DNA of 64,000 bases from Dipetalonema caudispina. Lineage: Eukaryota; Nematoda; Chromadorea; Rhabditida; Onchocercidae. The first letter of the stretch is position 1, and each line of letters begins with the position of its first letter. The translations under genes were made by a program, and so were the position numbers. The notes under the pieces were generated by a model, which was given only the letters and a program-made list of their open reading frames with translations, did no database searches and was not told the DNA's origin. Shown here piece after piece: positions 48,204-63,435 of the stretch. Location: assembly GCA_013365325.1 (NCBI GenBank), contig JABVXV010000121.1, positions 100,527 to 164,526 of the forward strand. Direction: 5' to 3'.

Positions 48204-49537
48204 TCACCGCTTACCGCATTACCTCATTGGTCCGATATATCCATCCGTTCGATAACATATACGACAGATGAAAGGATAGCTAATTCATCCGTAAATACAT
48301 CTGTAAGCAAAGTGACATATTTGTATTAAAATGGCTAATGAGAGAGTTAATATTTAATACCACAAATATTAATGATATCATGAAGTTAATTATAATTAGA
48401 TCACCAAATTGTAGTAATAAATGACCTACAATACAAATAAATTTTTCAAATTTTTTGTCCCAAAGTCAAATTCCAAATTTATTTTTATTATATTTATGCA
48501 TATGTATATAAATACATATGCTATGGTATGGAAAGCAGAGATTATATATTATTTTCTTTTAGTATTATTGCTCTTTCAGAAAAATGGGAAAAAACGCAAA
48601 TATACAGGAAATATGATCAAGAAGTATACTTGTGCAATTAAATAATTACGCCAATTAAAACATTTATATAATTAAGACTACACCTTATTTTCTTTATATA
48701 TAGAACATAGAAAATATGTATTCTAAAAAATGGAAGTAAATAAAAAAAATGAAAAATAAATAAAAGGAAAAAGAAATAGAAAAGTGAACAAAAAAAAAGA
48801 ATGAAAATTGAGCAAAAAATAGAAAAAGTTTATAGGATAGGAAAGATATAAGAATGAAGAGAAGAAAAAAAAAAACAAACAGTAAATAGAAAAGGTAAGT
48901 AAAAAGTAGACAAAGATATGAAAAAAAAGTAAATAAAAACACAAAATCCTTGAAACGACATTTCACCTTTTACTTGGAACATTATATGATCCTGAAATTT
49001 GCGCTGATCACTGTTTAGGACCGCGTTATTTTCGCTATCTGTTTGATGTATGGCACGTACGTTTGAGTATGAGTTTGAATGTAAAGGTCTATTTGGTTTT
49101 TTGTTAAGTTTGTAGTTGATTTATTTTGTGACTTTTAAAAATTTCGAAATTTAATTTTACATTTGATCGAATTTTAAGTTGAGTTTTTTTCAAGAGGAAT
49201 TTGTTAAACATCTGCAAAATTTAAGCATATGTGCCGCTGTTCTTCATATAATTTCGTTTTACTTTTCTTATGTTTCTGCTATCTTTCTCTGTTATTTCAT
49301 CTTTCTTTGGTGTTTTATGCATTTCTTACGGTATTATTTTGTTTATATAAAGGATTATTATACCCTAATCCTACGTAAGTTATCATTTCATTTATTTGTA
49401 TGTGTATATCTTTAGTTATGCTAACAATTATTGTAATTTTATCTAAGTTACTGCTTTATTTATTTTTCATATGCATACTGATTTCAGCATTCATACTTTG
49501 CATTAATCTTACAGAGGCCTATCATTGGTTGTTCATC
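48204..49537. other. Divergent promoter region between the MFSD13A-like gene and the SMAD gene
   Basis: About 1.3 kb between divergent genes. It contains an A-rich stretch (48700-48960) whose complement encodes only Phe/Leu-rich low complexity. An acceptor-like attttaatcttacag-type site ending at 49513 precedes the SMAD ATG by about 24 bases and supports that start. Confidence 0.45.
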
Positions 49538-53114
<3,577 letters not shown>

Positions 53115-56100
53115 TGGACGATTCTCACACTTCAGATTTCTTATGTAAGCAGGGAAAGGATTGATTGGAGCTCTTCGCACTAAAAAGCTTGCTTAATCAT
53201 TTTTATTTATTGATTTCAAATTTGATGGCTTCAATAAGAATTAGGGCACAGGTTGACTTGAATTTTTGAGAAATGCAGCTACACAGTGAGTTTTGAATTT
53301 TTTTCAAACATTAAATTTTGGAATTATGCTCCTGACAAACTGCTTAACATCTTGCTTTTTGTATATTATTATTTGTTCAAAAGTTCGACCCTATAAACTG
53401 TTACATCCGTCCCTGTAATTACGAATTCTGAATCGAAGTAAACTGTTTGTGTTTTCATTCTCTTTTTAAAATTCTGGTCATCAGGATTTTTGTCATAATT
53501 TGTGCTGCAGTAGCTTTCTTTTGATTCGCTTTGCTTTGCTGTGGAATGGAAAGCAGGGATTATATGTTATTTTCTTTTAGTATTATTGTTTCCTTGTTAA
53601 TGAAATCAACAGTAAGTTATTGTACTTCGACTGAATATCGTCCACAAGTAATTATTTTGTATAGTCTAATCTGTTCTAATACTGATAACCTTTTCAGTAT
53701 TTGATTTAACTTCTCTAAAGGCTAGGATTGAAGTGTTTGCAAAACAGTATACATTGAAAGGAGAATGAAGGGTCAATTCTTATTTCGATCTCGTTGAGGT
53801 TTGCGAAATGAACGACAAGAATATTTTCCTTTAAAAGAATAGAAATAAATAGAAGATTATGTTTCATTTATGTCACGATACATAATAAAGGTCAGAATAT
53901 CGTGATATAGTTCCGATGCCTAACGTTCTATTCTGATCCGGAAGAAAACAGTTGTATAGCATTACTTTATTCTTCATTGTAAGAATAACAGATAATTTAC
54001 TGTTCATGTATATTTCTAAAACATTGATGTTTATCTGTTCTCAAGACTGTAATGCTTATTGTGATACTTTTTCTTATTACTTTTGCTGACGCGTATATTT
54101 TACCGGTTATTCTTGTTTTGTACAATCTTTGTAGAGAACAAATTATTAAGTTTTACGTAATATCTGTGAAATTGCTGTTTAAATTAGTAAAGACTTCAGT
54201 GTAGATGATTTTCATAGAAGGTTTCGATCAAAATCCTACGATTGTTGTTCAGTGTTTTCGAACATTGATCGCTGTTCTTTCCCCTTTCATGCGTTGATCA
54301 TTCTACTATCACTTGTTTCTGCTTTCTGATTTCTAAATCGAGTCCAGTTCACTATTACTTTGCAATCTGTATCCAAATTTGAACGAAGAATTCGGATATG
54401 ACTTCAGACATGTTCGTTTACTTCTAAGATACGAATAATTACGTTTTTTTTTTTTTTTTTTTTTTACAAGTGAAAGTCTTGCATTATTCAAGACAACTCA
54501 CATGGAGTAGAACTTGCCACCCAGAAAGCTATATGATTTTATTTGAATACTAAAAATTTCACTGGAATTTTCTATTTTTCGAGCAGTTTTCCATTTCTTC
54601 TTTATTATCATTTTTAATTTGCTTATATATAATTTATTACAGTAGACTTTCCGATAAAATTCTTCGGATTGCATTAAAATAATATTTCTAGCATAAAATC
54701 ACTCTTTTCATCCCGAACTTTTTTTCGCCCGACTTATGATTATACTACAAAACAGACAACAAAAAATAAACAGAATTAACATATCTACTAGCCGCATTTT
54801 CAGCTGTTCTATATCAGTTATGTTGCATGTGAAGAACTTTAAATGATCTGATTGCACTGAACAAAAATTTAGTAAATTAGTTGAAACATCAGGAATGGGA
54901 GAGTAAGTGACGATAGTTTTAGTTTCAAGAAACAAAGACAAAAGTTCACCATTTATAATCTTTAACAATATCTTAAGTTAGAATGGTTTTGTTTTGATTG
55001 TTTGAGATTTTAAAATTGAATTTTATACTAATGTTCGGAATAATTTGGGGAGGATATGGTAGTTATAACGTTCATTTTAAGTGATGTAAGATATAATGAG
55101 AAAATGTTATATAAGTAATTCGATAAATTTAAATGAATTAAGATAATAGTCGTGAAGTTAATTATTTTTCTTTATCAACTTTTAAGTTAAGTATTATTTC
55201 TTTATTCGCTTGTTTCTTTCATTTAATCAAAACTTCTAAATATATTTTCAAACCATACTCATCCAAATCACACCTATTTAATGAATTATAATTTACAACG
55301 GTTTAAGTAATTATGCATTACATATTTTACATAATGTTAAATCCATAATTTTCAATACAAAATCTAATTTTTGGTTTATGAATTAAAATTTTTGAATGAT
55401 AAAATTTGAATGTATAACAACGAGTTCTAAAGAACTTCAAATAGCATAATTTAATTGATGGGAGAAAGAAAGGAAAAAAAAAAACTGCAATCCTTCCTGT
55501 CGAAATTTCTTTTCAATTTAAGCGTATTTTCCGGGTAATGTTTAAACATTATATAAAACATATATCATCAAGTCCTTTGTTGCAATCATCTCCGTTTATT
55601 TTTCAATTTAAGCGCGTTTTACAGTAAGTATAAGCTTTCGTGTGTATTTGGTTAATTTTTTCAAAAATTTATTTAATATTTAACTTATTTGATTTTATTA
55701 TTTATTCAGTTTAAGGATTGAATACAGCCATTTGAAAAGTTTGCACTAATATTTTAACCTTTTATTAAACTGATCTATTTACATTGATTGGTTGGGATTT
55801 TTTTTTTTTTTGAAATAGGGAAGGGAAAAATTACGAAATTGTTACTCTTCAGAAAACAATTTTTTCATTGGACAAAAAGTATTAATAACAGCAGCAATAA
55901 TAAAAACTGAAAAGCAAAATGAAATTACAACATTTATCAAGCAATTTTGACAACAATAACCTTTTATAACAACCTTTTATGATGACCTTTTTTGTTTGAT
56001 TTCTTATTTTTTTTTTCTTTTTGTTCATTACCCGTCATTGAAATTTGAATGATTATCCTTTTTCGGAGAAATGGATGAAATAAAAATTATGATTGAGATA

Positions 56101-56484
56101 ACTTCTTTTTTCCCTTAATTTTTAACATAATAGAATAACACTGTGAATCATTTCGTCTTAGAATTCGTAAAGATAAAAAATTATTGGTGAAATTTTTCTT
56201 CTAAATGAAATGTTTGAAATTAATCGTTGAATGAATGATTAGACACTTTTAATTATTCATCAAGCAAAAATTTGCTGAAACAAAAGAGAAAAAGAAACAA
56301 AAATGCTAGTATTTCATACCATTTAAATAAGGAAGAAATAAAAAAAAAACAAAATACAAATATTTTGTAGTCTAAAAAATAACGAACGATATGAATAACT
56401 TCGCAAAAACTACTCTTTCGTTTATTATTTCAATATTTTATGTTATATTTTTCTCCCAATTAATTTTTTTCAGATTTAATTTTA
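53115..56484. other. AT-rich region downstream of SMAD
   Basis: About 3.4 kb. It holds the SMAD 3' UTR and a poly-T run near 54444-54466. On the minus strand an open stretch at 54708-54968 ends in a hydrophobic segment (DMLILFIFCCLFCSIIISRA) followed by basic residues, like a single-span membrane tail. It lacks a convincing ATG at its start and could be a last exon or chance. Nothing else stands out. Confidence 0.4.
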
Positions 56485-56486
56485 TT
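56481..56486 (-). terminator. Poly-A signal AATAAA of the minus-strand gene
   Basis: On the complement, AATAAA overlaps the TAA stop of the last exon at 56485-56487. Nematode 3' UTRs are often short, so cleavage would be expected roughly 10-20 bases beyond. Confidence 0.4.
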
Positions 56487-59104
56487 AATTAGAAGCAGTG
56501 TCGGAACTAAAAACAATCTCTGCGATCGGTGATACTTTCACATTTGCTTTGAGCAGAATTAATGAATCACTTTTGATAACTACAAAAAAATTATTAGAAG
56601 TGGATATAATAATTATATATTTGCCAAATTTTTATCATTTCTTTTATCCTTGATAAAATACAGGAAATTTCATTTTTTACAATCATCACTTTTATAAACA
56701 ACCGCTTTCATTATCAGTTTTTTATCATATATTATTTTCATTTTTTTAAAATATTATTTCATTGTATATAGTTTCATTTCATGCACTATTCATATTATAT
56801 CTTATAAAATTATACTTTTAATGCCGCAGAATAATCAATTTTCCAATTTATTCAGATTAGAAAGTTAATTATTGCAGTATTTGGATAAAAATCATATTTG
56901 AATGTATGAAATCAAAGTACAATTAGCACGTTTTACTTTCCTCTTTTTTAAAAAAAATGCTATTTACAGAAGTATTTAAATGTGATTAATTACGAAATAT
57001 ATTTCGAAAGTTAATGACTATATGTATTCATACATATGGTCAATACATATGCATAAATATAATAAAAGTAAATTTGGAATTTGACTTTGGAGCAAAAAAT
57101 TTGGAAGATTCATTTTTATTATAGGTCATTTATTGCTACAATTTGGTGATCCAATTATAATTAACTTCATGATAGCATTAATATTTGTGGTATGCTTTAC
57201 ACTACACTTCTCTTCTGTCGCTATACCAAATAAGGTTAACCGAATTTTGCATATAATTCCACTACTAAATAATTGATATTCAATTAATATAAACTTGATG
57301 TTAATTCATTCAGTCGTATAGCCGAGCATTTATTAATTGATCGAATCGATTCATCAATCAAATTTGAATTGCAAAAATTAACACAAAGGCAAATGTTCAT
57401 ATTAATCAGCCTCAGGGAAAACCAAAAGATTTCATTTTTGTTTCAGGATGTTTCTGGAAACGTAAATCAACCAAATGGTATTTCTTAAGTAAACTTTATT
57501 AAAAGTCATTTAGTTTACCAATTATTCAAAATTGAAAAGGCGATGAATTCTGATACTTATTACAAAATATGATACGAAATTTTTTATATCACTCACTGAT
57601 TAAAACGTTTATAATCTCTACTATTTCTTAAGTTCATATACAAAAAAGGAAATACTTCTTGAATTTTCATAGAAAAGTTCAATATATTTCATTCATTTGT
57701 ACTTTTTATCGGCAATGTAGACAAACTGAAAACATTATATTGCCATTTTTTTTGACAAGGATGAAAAAAAGTTTATTTATTTTTAATATACAAAAAGCAT
57801 TTTTCCAAATAATATACAAAATAAACAAATATTTTTCCTTCTCTTTTATTTAAAACAATTTTCTAAGCAAAGAATTTATTTGTTTTAGCAAAAATAAGAT
57901 GGGCATTTTTTTGTTTGCAAACAACAAAGTGAAAAAATTTAGATTATTCTAAATTGGAGATGTTCTCACTTTCATTGAAAAGTACACATGCGTATACTAC
58001 AGAAATTCAAAATCAAGAACATGTAGCAGATATTTATAACAAGGTACTCATGCTTTACTTATAACTGGAATTCTTATATCACATCCTAAATTGAAATACG
58101 CTCAGCAATAATTACTGAAATAATCATTTCATAGATTAATAAGGTCGGGAAAATTTCTATTCATTTATTTAATTAATTTTCTGTATCAGAAAGTTTCATT
58201 TGTTTAACTAATTTTCAGTGAAATAATAAATAAAATATGTAATATAAAATAGCTTCATGAACTATTTTTTAAATATAATCTGACAAGTAATTGTAATACA
58301 ACTGTATAGAAACTTTTATACTTTATTTTTTAGATTGTACAAATTTTACGTAATAACTTGCGTGCGGATCCAACTGTATTGGAGTGTGGGCATACTTAGT
58401 AAGTTATCATTTTTACTTGAACAATAGTAATATTAACAATGACAATAATAATGATAATGATGATGATAACGACTTAAACAACAATAATGATGTTATTAGT
58501 AATGGTAGTGACAATAATGACAATGATAACAATTGTAACAATAATGATGATAATAATAATAACAATAATAACAATATTAATAATAATAATAATAACAATT
58601 TGAATACGTAAAACATTAAGTGAAGTATCAATATTATTCGAAAAATAACAGTTCAACTAATTGAAATATTAAGAAAAATTAAAATAATAGTTCGGTTAAT
58701 TAAAATATTGAGGAACATATCAATAATGATATTAGAACAAAAATACCATAATACTTTATTGCAGGGAAAATCAAAACAGTCGTGGAATTTTCAGGAATTA
58801 AATCAGATGAATAATGCTTTAATATTATAAAACTATTGTAAATGAATCTTCTATGACTATTTTCTTCTCCTTCAAGGAAATACAAATATTTCTCGCTTAT
58901 CAATTGCAATTTAGTAGAACTGATTTCAGAAATAATATTGAATATTACATCTTCACACCATCGGAAATTTGTTTTGTTCGGATAAAATTTGAAGTTTCAA
59001 ATTCCGAAAATTGTATAGTGCAAATAAATCTGATTGTTCCATATTCTTTCAGTCCTAAATCATTGTTTCCCATTATTTTATGCCGAACAGTAGCTGCTAA
59101 TTTT
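56485..59104 (-). CDS. Last three exons of an unrecognised minus-strand gene
   Basis: Three exons join in phase: 59104-58957 (acceptor tttgctttgctttacag, donor gtgaag), 58816-58747 (donor gtattt) and 56579-56485 (acceptor ttttttgtag). The last ends in TAA overlapping an AATAAA poly-A signal (56481-56486 complement), which argues for a real 3' end. The peptide reads as alternating beta-strands: EYGTIRFICTIQFSEF, then IPENSTTVLIFPAIKYY, then DSLILLKANVKVSP. By eye the last two strands resemble the first C-terminal beta-barrel of animal transglutaminases (a pattern of E-x-x-V-x-L-x-I-x-Y-x-x-Y, then L-I-K-V-x-A), but this is weak. The 5' exons are not assembled; an exon at 63435-63289 may belong to it. 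Its exons alternate with those of the plus-strand gene at 57169-59816. Confidence 0.45.
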
Positions 59105-59816
59105 CTGTAAAGCAAAGCAAAAATCGAAATGAAATATTGAAAGTCAAGCGAAAACAATTTTATTGCAGCAATGATAGTGGGTATTTGAGTATACGTTTCC
59201 GGGTCAAATACGAACCGGATAAATGCCCAGATTTGAGAACATTAGCTGCAATTGTTGTACGTTTATTGGATGAAGTAAGTTTCATTTTTTAACTTCTTAT
59301 ATAAAGCATAAAGTGGATATAATCAATATTCGTGGTCAAAAAACTAATAAATCAATAAACAGTAAGCAAAATATTTATAATTGAAATGGATGCAAAAAGA
59401 AAAAAAAGAGCAAGTGTATTCCATTAAACTATAAAATTTGTTGGAAACATTATTCGATACTAGGAAGAAAATTTATAATTCTGAAGCTCATTTCTTCCTT
59501 TTTTTGCCATCGAAATCAATTGTGCTATTTTTCATAACAGTAATTTAATGATGGATCTAAATGAATTAAAATCATAATTATGTGATTAATTACTATATTT
59601 CTTCATCAACTTCTCATTTTTTCCATGACTTTGCTACTTTTTGTCAAAATAAACCTACGTGATATGCAAGAAAAATAATAAATTATTAGTACTCTTGTAA
59701 AACTTCCGAAAATATTCTTAAAAATTTTTTCTTATACTTCTTTTCAACTTTTTCAAATTTTATAGGTACAATTCACCGAAGCAACATGTGGGAATGAATC
59801 GGTGTCATTTTTTTAA
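57169..59816 (+). CDS. Small secreted protein of unknown family, six exons
   Basis: Six short exons close exactly to 119 aa: 57169-57234, 57447-57477, 58003-58043, 58334-58398, 59169-59274 and 59766-59816. Exon 1 is a textbook signal peptide, MIALIFVVCFTLHFSSVA, followed by IPNK. The mature protein of about 100 residues begins with a polar stretch (DVSGNVNQPN). A helix follows (EHVADIYNKIVQILRNNL), then TVLECGH, a strand pair around SGYLSIRFRVKYEPDKC, a second helix (DLRTLAAIVVRLLDE) and a final strand with a cysteine (VQFTEATCGN). Three cysteines lie in the mature part, plus one in the signal. The alpha-beta-beta-alpha-beta order is reminiscent of SEA or cystatin-like folds, but I claim no homology. 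An attatag acceptor at about 57124, 45 bases before the ATG, suits a leader or SL site. Phase agreement across five introns, with gtaagt and tttatag signals, makes chance unlikely. Confidence 0.6.
58430..58610. repeat. Imperfect AAT/GAT trinucleotide repeat
   Basis: AAT, GAT and AAC triplets within intron 4 of the secreted-protein gene; frames across it give poly-Asn/Asp or poly-Leu only. It is the same style as the repeats at 20130 and 43486. Confidence 0.85.
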
Positions 59817-62800
59817 TTATTAATTAATTTCCATATGCTTTCCATTTGTATTATGCTATTCTGGAATAAAATTTTTCACTTGAACAAATTTATACTTAAA
59901 AGTTTTTCGAATTTTAATTTATTACTATTTAAAGCTTTATAGTAACAATACAAATTTACGAACTGTTAATTTGAATAAGATAAACTGATAGAAAATAAGG
60001 ATGGAAAAGAGTAGTCGAATAAAACTATATAATATTTGATAATAATATTGATGATAATAATATAATAATCAATCTTTAGTAGCTTCATCGATAATGTAGT
60101 TGAAAATCAAGCTTTCAGGAGACAAATTCAAGTTCTAATCACTACCTATGTACGTATCAGTGCATGTCTTTAATTTCATTAATTCTGACTAACCTCATAT
60201 AAAACTGACCAGTTCACTTTCATCAAGCCTAAATTTAGTTAAACTAAAATTTGATTTAACTAAACTGAATTTAAATTAAAGCTCCATTAATTTGTTCATG
60301 TTATTCATAAAATTAATTTCGAATAAATTAAATCTATCCTAAATCAATCCGTATTTATTGCGGTTATTAGTGTTAGATGTTGCATTTATAGCTGAAACAT
60401 ATATTCGTTCCATAGTAATTTTGGTATCAAATTATTACTGAATTCCAACTCTTATTCAGACTATTCGTTAAAAGCTAAATAACAATTTAGTAGCAATTAG
60501 ATTTAAACATGCAAATTAATTGTCCTAGTCATTGTATAACATTTTTAATTTTGAACAAAATGATTTTTACTTCTTTTCGTCCTTTCCTTCCACTAACTGA
60601 TTCTATTGGTAGTGCAAAAATTGGACGAACATTCGATTATTTTTATTAATGCTATCTGTTTTACTAATTTTTCGGTTTTTTACCGAATGCTAAGTGTTAC
60701 GGTAACATTGGCTCATCTGAGCGGAAATTTTCATTATGATTTTATTAAATTTAAAAAAAATAGGAAGAATAACTTCAGCTAATAGGAAATTACTGCAATG
60801 ATTGCTCAAATACTGGCATACTTATTAACAAGCAAGCAATTACAATATCATTTTATCAATATTTTTACAAATATCCATGTAAACTAATTAACCAGACTAA
60901 ATACTCATACTAATTAACCGGTGCTAATTAGTGTTGCTGTATACGATTGGTAATTAAGGATAAACGAAAATTTCGATCAGTTAATTCAGCAATTGTTATT
61001 AATTGCAATTACGAAGGAATAGAAAGAAAAGGAAGCATTGTTTGTCTTTGAAATGAATTCATCCATTTTTTTTGAAAGTTTTCGACGCTAATCAAATAAA
61101 TACAGTATTTATTGCATACCGTACACTTTTTTATCGTCGTGTTAAGTAATCATATCACATTTCTATAACTTGTACATTATACTGGAAGCATTGCTACAAT
61201 TATTTGAGTTTTTTTCCTAAATTTTTCCAAAGTTCTGCATAATTTATATCGACTACCCGTCTGTCTTCTCGAAGTTTAATTTTTTCGAATGTTAAACTTC
61301 TAATTAATTAGTTTGAACAGAACAACTCAATCCAAATATTGCCACTGGATAAGTGCAAAGACGAATAGCTTCCTGCATATTTGTCACAATAATTGAACCA
61401 AAAAAACCAACTGAAATTTGCAGCAAAATCTCATGTAGGATGGTATTTGGGCATCTCAGTCTATTAGCTAAGATCAAAGTACAGTATCTATTCTTATTAG
61501 CTTAGTCTCTGGTAAAAGGTCAGCTGGTCTTCTCGAAATTATCATATTTTTGAGATCTTAGTGGATTTGTAGGGTCTTGCTTCTTGTTCACTGCGGGTCG
61601 ACCCTATATTTCACCTGTTCCCGGGAGTGGCCCATTCATCCTTCGCGGTGAAAGCTGCCTTTGTGTTTCCAGTGTGGAAATGTGCTATACACGTCTTGGT
61701 ATAGCTTTACTGTGATTATCGATAATCTGTGATAATATCACCACTGCCTTTCTTGGCACTGTAATCCACAGTCTCTTCCACGTTTTTCAGTACTATAATC
61801 GATGCGTAAAAATATTAGCAGTAGAAATAATGGAAAACGGTAGCATAAATTATAAAATGAAGGTAAATGAGATATCTTAAGATATACGAAAGCTCATAAT
61901 GCTTAAGAATGACAAGGAAATAAACGTGACAGGAAGACTTCATGAAAATTAAATTTTAATTCATGAAATAAAGTATAAGATTTGATGATATTTTCACTTA
62001 CACCATTATTAGTTAAATAATTGCTTGATAAGAATCGATGTAAATTTTCTTAATTTTGATATTATTACTTGGAAAACATAAGTGAAATTATTATCAAAGA
62101 TACGCAAAACAGAATTGTATTGCATAAAAGAATTTCGATAAAATCTCTCTAACGGAAATTTTGTGTATTATTTATCGATCATTATAATACATGCGTAATA
62201 TATGTCGTGAAAGTTTTGATTTGCGGTAGAAGGAATCTGTATTTTGTTGAAGACAGTATAGTCCTTTTGATTGGGTAACACGACAAAATATTTGAATATA
62301 GAATTTATTGAATAACACAGCAATTAATACCAGCAAATGTTATAATAATTTTAATGCGTATTAGGTTAAAGTCACTGAGCTGACTTTTGGTCGGAAGCTT
62401 TCAGTAAAAGGAATAAAGTAGGAGAGGTGGAAGTAAGTGGAATGAATCTGTCAAGATTGAACTTCAAGAATGAGTGTGAATGAGTGGAAATGCCTCCCGA
62501 AAAGTGAGTCCGTAGAGCCGTGACCCTTGTATATATATGTGTAGGTATTGGGAGTGGCTTGCAGGAAGCATTATTGTAACCCTGTTGTAAGTATATGACA
62601 CAAAGGACAATGTTTTACAATCCTAGCTTAAGCATATGAAACAAAGAACAATGTCACAATCATAGCTTAACATAAGAACAAAGGACAATGTCACAATCTT
62701 ATTTTAAGGATAGGAAAAAAGGATAGTGCGTTGCTGTAGGATCTGATTCAGCATATCTTAACCACAGACAACAAAGACGCATTGTTAATATCTCATCTTA

Positions 62801-63288
62801 AACAAGGATGAGTATAAGTTAAATGGTTTATGTTAACAATTGATAAGAAGAATTGTTTCATTACGAAATGATATATCAATTACTTTAATTATAATAAATG
62901 TTTTATCCCTTTTTTTCTGGAAATTCATTTAGATTTCGCGACAACTTCTAGCAATTTTATAACACATCGTTTAGAAGCCATTGTTATCGTAATAAAGATG
63001 AAAAGACCTGAGTGTAAGAGTGAATAATAAAACTGATATAATAATAGTTTATTTGCTTTTCATTTATTGATCAACAATTTGACATTGCGACTGATGACAA
63101 CAATAATTGCAGTGATTCATCAATAAACTTTAGAAATATCAAATGAGAAACAAAAATTCGGTTGCTTTCTGTCCATATGATTATCGATTATTTAATATAA
63201 TGGTAGAATAAGAAGAAAATATCATTCGACGAAAAAACAAAAATTTGATTAAATGGTTCCTAATTATGTATTTGCATTGTAAGCATAC
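59817..63288. other. AT-rich region, mostly without recognisable genes
   Basis: About 3.5 kb. A GC-richer island at about 61560-61800 (including gggtcgaccc and cccgggagtgg) carries short, stop-interrupted frames and looks like decayed sequence, perhaps of a mobile element. The tandem repeat at 62572-62729 follows. Any exons linking the minus-strand exons at 63435 and 59104 should lie here, but I could not pick one with confidence. Confidence 0.4.
62572..62729. repeat. Degenerate tandem repeat, about 40-bp unit, four copies
   Basis: Four successive units share the core cttaagcatatga, then acaaagaacaatgtcacaatc, with unit lengths of about 37-42 bases and decreasing similarity to the right. Further decayed copies may continue to about 62830. 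It could be part of an old LTR or a local minisatellite. Confidence 0.65.
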
Positions 63289-63435
63289 TTCAGCGATCAG
63301 CCATGTGTTATTGCTAAAGTTGAAGTCGTTTGACATGGTCGGTATTATAACTATCACAGTGCAAGTAATAGCCATTTCATATAATTCTATTGGAATATTG
63401 GACTTTCTGGTTGGTTCCATAATGGCATAAATTAA
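63289..63435 (-). CDS. Candidate exon of a minus-strand gene
   Basis: A 49-codon open block on the minus strand between a ttttgccttcag acceptor and a gtatgc donor. It contains EPTRKSNIPIELYEMA, a hydrophobic strand (ITCTVIVIIPT) and FNFSNNTWLIAE. Composition and strand-like pattern resemble the exon at 59104-58957. If it is the same gene, at least one exon is missing between them, because the phases do not match directly. Confidence 0.3.

Noticed and set aside
48694..48966. Minus-strand Phe/Leu-rich frames that mimic a membrane protein
   Set aside because: Translation of an A-rich low-complexity stretch in a promoter region; two overlapping frames look equally hydrophobic.
58853..59110. Plus-strand open frame of 85 codons inside intron 4 of the secreted-protein gene
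   Set aside because: Splicing it in would create an immediate stop at the exon 4 junction; the minus-strand reading has better splice signals and phase.
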